From Anaerolineales bacterium (GTDB taxonomy: Bacteria > Chloroflexota > Anaerolineae > Anaerolineales > Villigracilaceae), in assembly GCA_013140605.1 (NCBI GenBank), contig JABFSL010000052.1:1-43436 (forward strand): a stretch of DNA of 43,436 bases. Reading direction: 5' to 3'. The stretch's first letter is position 1. Every line of letters begins with the position of its first letter. Positions 42,315 to 43,436 of the stretch are shown here, piece by piece. The position numbers and the translations under genes are program-made. The notes beneath the pieces were generated by a model. That model ran no database searches. It was not told where the DNA came from and saw only the letters and a list, made by a program, of their open reading frames with translations.

Positions 42315-43196
42315 TTATAGCACTGTATTTACTTGTTTAGACAAGTTCTTTTGTCTGACAGGGATACTAGCCAAAACATACTCCACCATTTTCTCGGGGA
42401 TGTTCACACCCGTGGTGGTAATGCTATTGCGAAATTCCATCGTGTGATTGATCTCGTTGATGGTGAGTCCGTTGTCGGTTTCGAAAAGATCGAGCGCAAG
42501 TAATCCGCCGCCAACTGCTCTCGCCGCGCGTTGACATAATTCCGCGATCTCATCGGTGACGGGACAGTTTGTAGCTACGCCTCCGCGCGCGGTGTTGGTG
42601 ATCCAATTTTCAGAGGAGCGATAAATGGCGCAGATGGTTTCATCACCGATCACAAAAGCGCGGATGTCACGCCCTGGCTTGTTGATATATTCCTGAATAT
42701 AAAAAACCTGATGATTGACTCCCAGCGTGGCTTTGTGCTCGATCAACGATTCAGCCATATGACGATTTTCCACTTTGGCAAGCAAACGCCCCCACGACCC
42801 GACAACGGGTTTCAGCACGCATGGATAGCCCATCGCTTCGATCGCGCTGAGAGCTGATTCTTCGTCGAAGGCCATATACACTCTGGGGGTTGGGATTCCG
42901 TTCTGCGCGAGGATCTGGCTCGTAATATATTTGTCTCCGCAGCGTTCCGCCACAGCGGACGAATTCACAACTGGAATTCCGTGTGCTTCAAAGATGCGCG
43001 AGATGTACAGTCCACGTGAATAGGAAATGGAACGCTCGAAGAGCACATCCACTGGAGCGGGCAGTTGATTGATGTCAAAGAATGAATCCCCATCATTGAT
43101 GCGGACGACTTCCACGTCATTATGTTTTTCAAATTCATCTAGCAAATGTTTTTCTTCGACGCGCAAACGCGTATATAAAAATCCAACTCGGGTCAT
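42315..43196 (-). CDS. lysX: LysX-type ATP-grasp ligase (amino-group carrier pathway)
   Basis: A 293-residue RimK/LysX ATP-grasp enzyme. LysX joins alpha-aminoadipate to the carrier protein LysW at the start of lysine synthesis; ArgX does the same with glutamate for arginine. Signatures: [79 protein letters not shown] and [13 protein letters not shown]. The match to LysX is strong across the whole length. It lies immediately upstream of carAB, so supply of both lysine and arginine is possible. LysW itself is not in the window. Confidence 0.9.
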   Translation of the reverse strand: MTRVGFLYTRLRVEEKHLLDEFEKHNDVEVVRINDGDSFFDINQLPAPVDVLFERSISYSRGLYISRIFEAHGIPVVNSSAVAERCGDKYITSQILAQNGIPTPRVYMAFDEESALSAIEAMGYPCVLKPVVGSWGRLLAKVENRHMAESLIEHKATLGVNHQVFYIQEYINKPGRDIRAFVIGDETICAIYRSSENWITNTARGGVATNCPVTDEIAELCQRAARAVGGGLLALDLFETDNGLTINEINHTMEFRNSITTTGVNIPEKMVEYVLASIPVRQKNLSKQVNTVL

Positions 43197-43214
43197 GTTT
43201 TCTCCTTTTGTGTC

Positions 43215-43311
43215 ATGTCGCTGCGAGGCGCTCTTGTTCTTCGCCGAAGCAGCCTTCTAATAATAGGGATTGCTTCGTCGGGAAGAGCAAGAGCCCGCCT
43301 CGCAACAACAT
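43215..43311. repeat. Palindromic repeat element upstream of lysX (second copy of the 9825 family)
   Basis: Outer arms ATGTCGCTGCGAGGCG and CGCCTCGCAACAACAT are inverted with few mismatches. Inner arms CTCTTGTTCTTCG and CGGGAAGAGCAAGAG, then CGAAGCAGCC and GGATTGCTTCG, continue the fold. It is the same architecture as the element inside the corrinoid-activator gene. Confidence 0.85.
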
Positions 43312-43317
43312 AAATAA

Positions 43318-43436
43318 CCCAAGTTGCCACCTTTCGGAAAGGTTGACAAAAATCCATGAGATTCAATACAGTTGGGGTATCCCGACCACCAACAGGAGAA
43401 CCTCATGGATACCCAAATTATAGTAGTGTTTTGTTT
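43318..43436 (+). mobile_element. Probable left end of an insertion sequence, cut by the window edge
   Basis: After the palindrome the sequence changes to ACCCAAGTTGCCACC, followed by a small hairpin (ACCTTTCGGAAAGGT) and an ORF start with AGGAG. The layout, an end sequence, an 85-base leader and an ORF opening MDTQIIVVFC, is what an IS982-like element could show. The opposite end is outside the window. Confidence 0.45.
43405..43436 (+). CDS. Putative transposase, first ten codons only
   Basis: ATG 43405 with AGGAG nine bases upstream encodes MDTQIIVVFC before the window ends. I recall similar openings in IS982-family transposases, but ten residues are too few for a firm call. Confidence 0.4.
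   Translation, partial: MDTQIIVVFC

Overview
The window looks like a piece of an Anaerolineae-type (Chloroflexota) bacterial chromosome. This is inferred from gene content, not from a marker gene: a LysX-type ligase, a transmembrane Ser/Thr kinase, a bacterial Hdr-Mvh operon, and many kinds of small intergenic repeat. No rRNA, tRNA, CRISPR array or replication origin was seen.

Layout. (1) 1-980: the 3' part of a type II NADH dehydrogenase with an in-frame TAG, then a terminator. (2) 993-15590, all on the minus strand: an AT-rich orphan membrane protein; small redox, peptidase-like and membrane genes; a one-carbon/corrinoid group (corrinoid-activator ferredoxin/ASKHA protein, homocysteine S-methyltransferase family protein, MtaA/UroD-like methyltransferase) with a Ser/Thr kinase inside it; a BaiN/HI0933-like flavoprotein; and a thiol-stress block (TlpA-like thioredoxin, two-domain thioredoxin, zinc anti-sigma, ECF sigma, OsmC). 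(3) 15991-35148, plus strand: a hydrogen island. It holds hdrCBA-mvhD-mvhG-small ORF-mvhA-protease (soluble, electron-bifurcating type), then a Tat-exported Hyb-like hydrogenase (small subunit, ferredoxin, NrfD/HybB, large subunit, protease), then hypA-B-F-C-D-E. (4) 35228-36291: a GNAT acetyltransferase and a ProX-like editing protein. (5) 36327-43196, minus strand: an MFS transporter, and lysX-carA-carB closed by a strong terminator. (6) 43215-43436: a palindromic repeat and what looks like the left end of an insertion sequence.

How it fits together. The island encodes two hydrogenases with different jobs and one shared Hyp maturation set. The cytoplasmic Hdr-Mvh complex could split H2 electrons between ferredoxin and an unknown disulfide-like acceptor. 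The exported Hyb-like enzyme would pass electrons through HybA/HybB to quinone. A near-consensus Rex operator overlaps a candidate promoter ahead of hdrC. Three copies of an ATTTGT-N1/2-ACAAAT dyad surround the candidate promoter of the Hyb-like operon. The ECF sigma has a plausible regulon: the two-thioredoxin operon and osmC carry the same promoter-like pair of motifs at identical spacing.

The most unusual general property is the number of different short inverted repeats. Several have become part of coding sequences (corrinoid activator, MvhD C-terminus, HypF, CarA, CarB) without breaking the frame.
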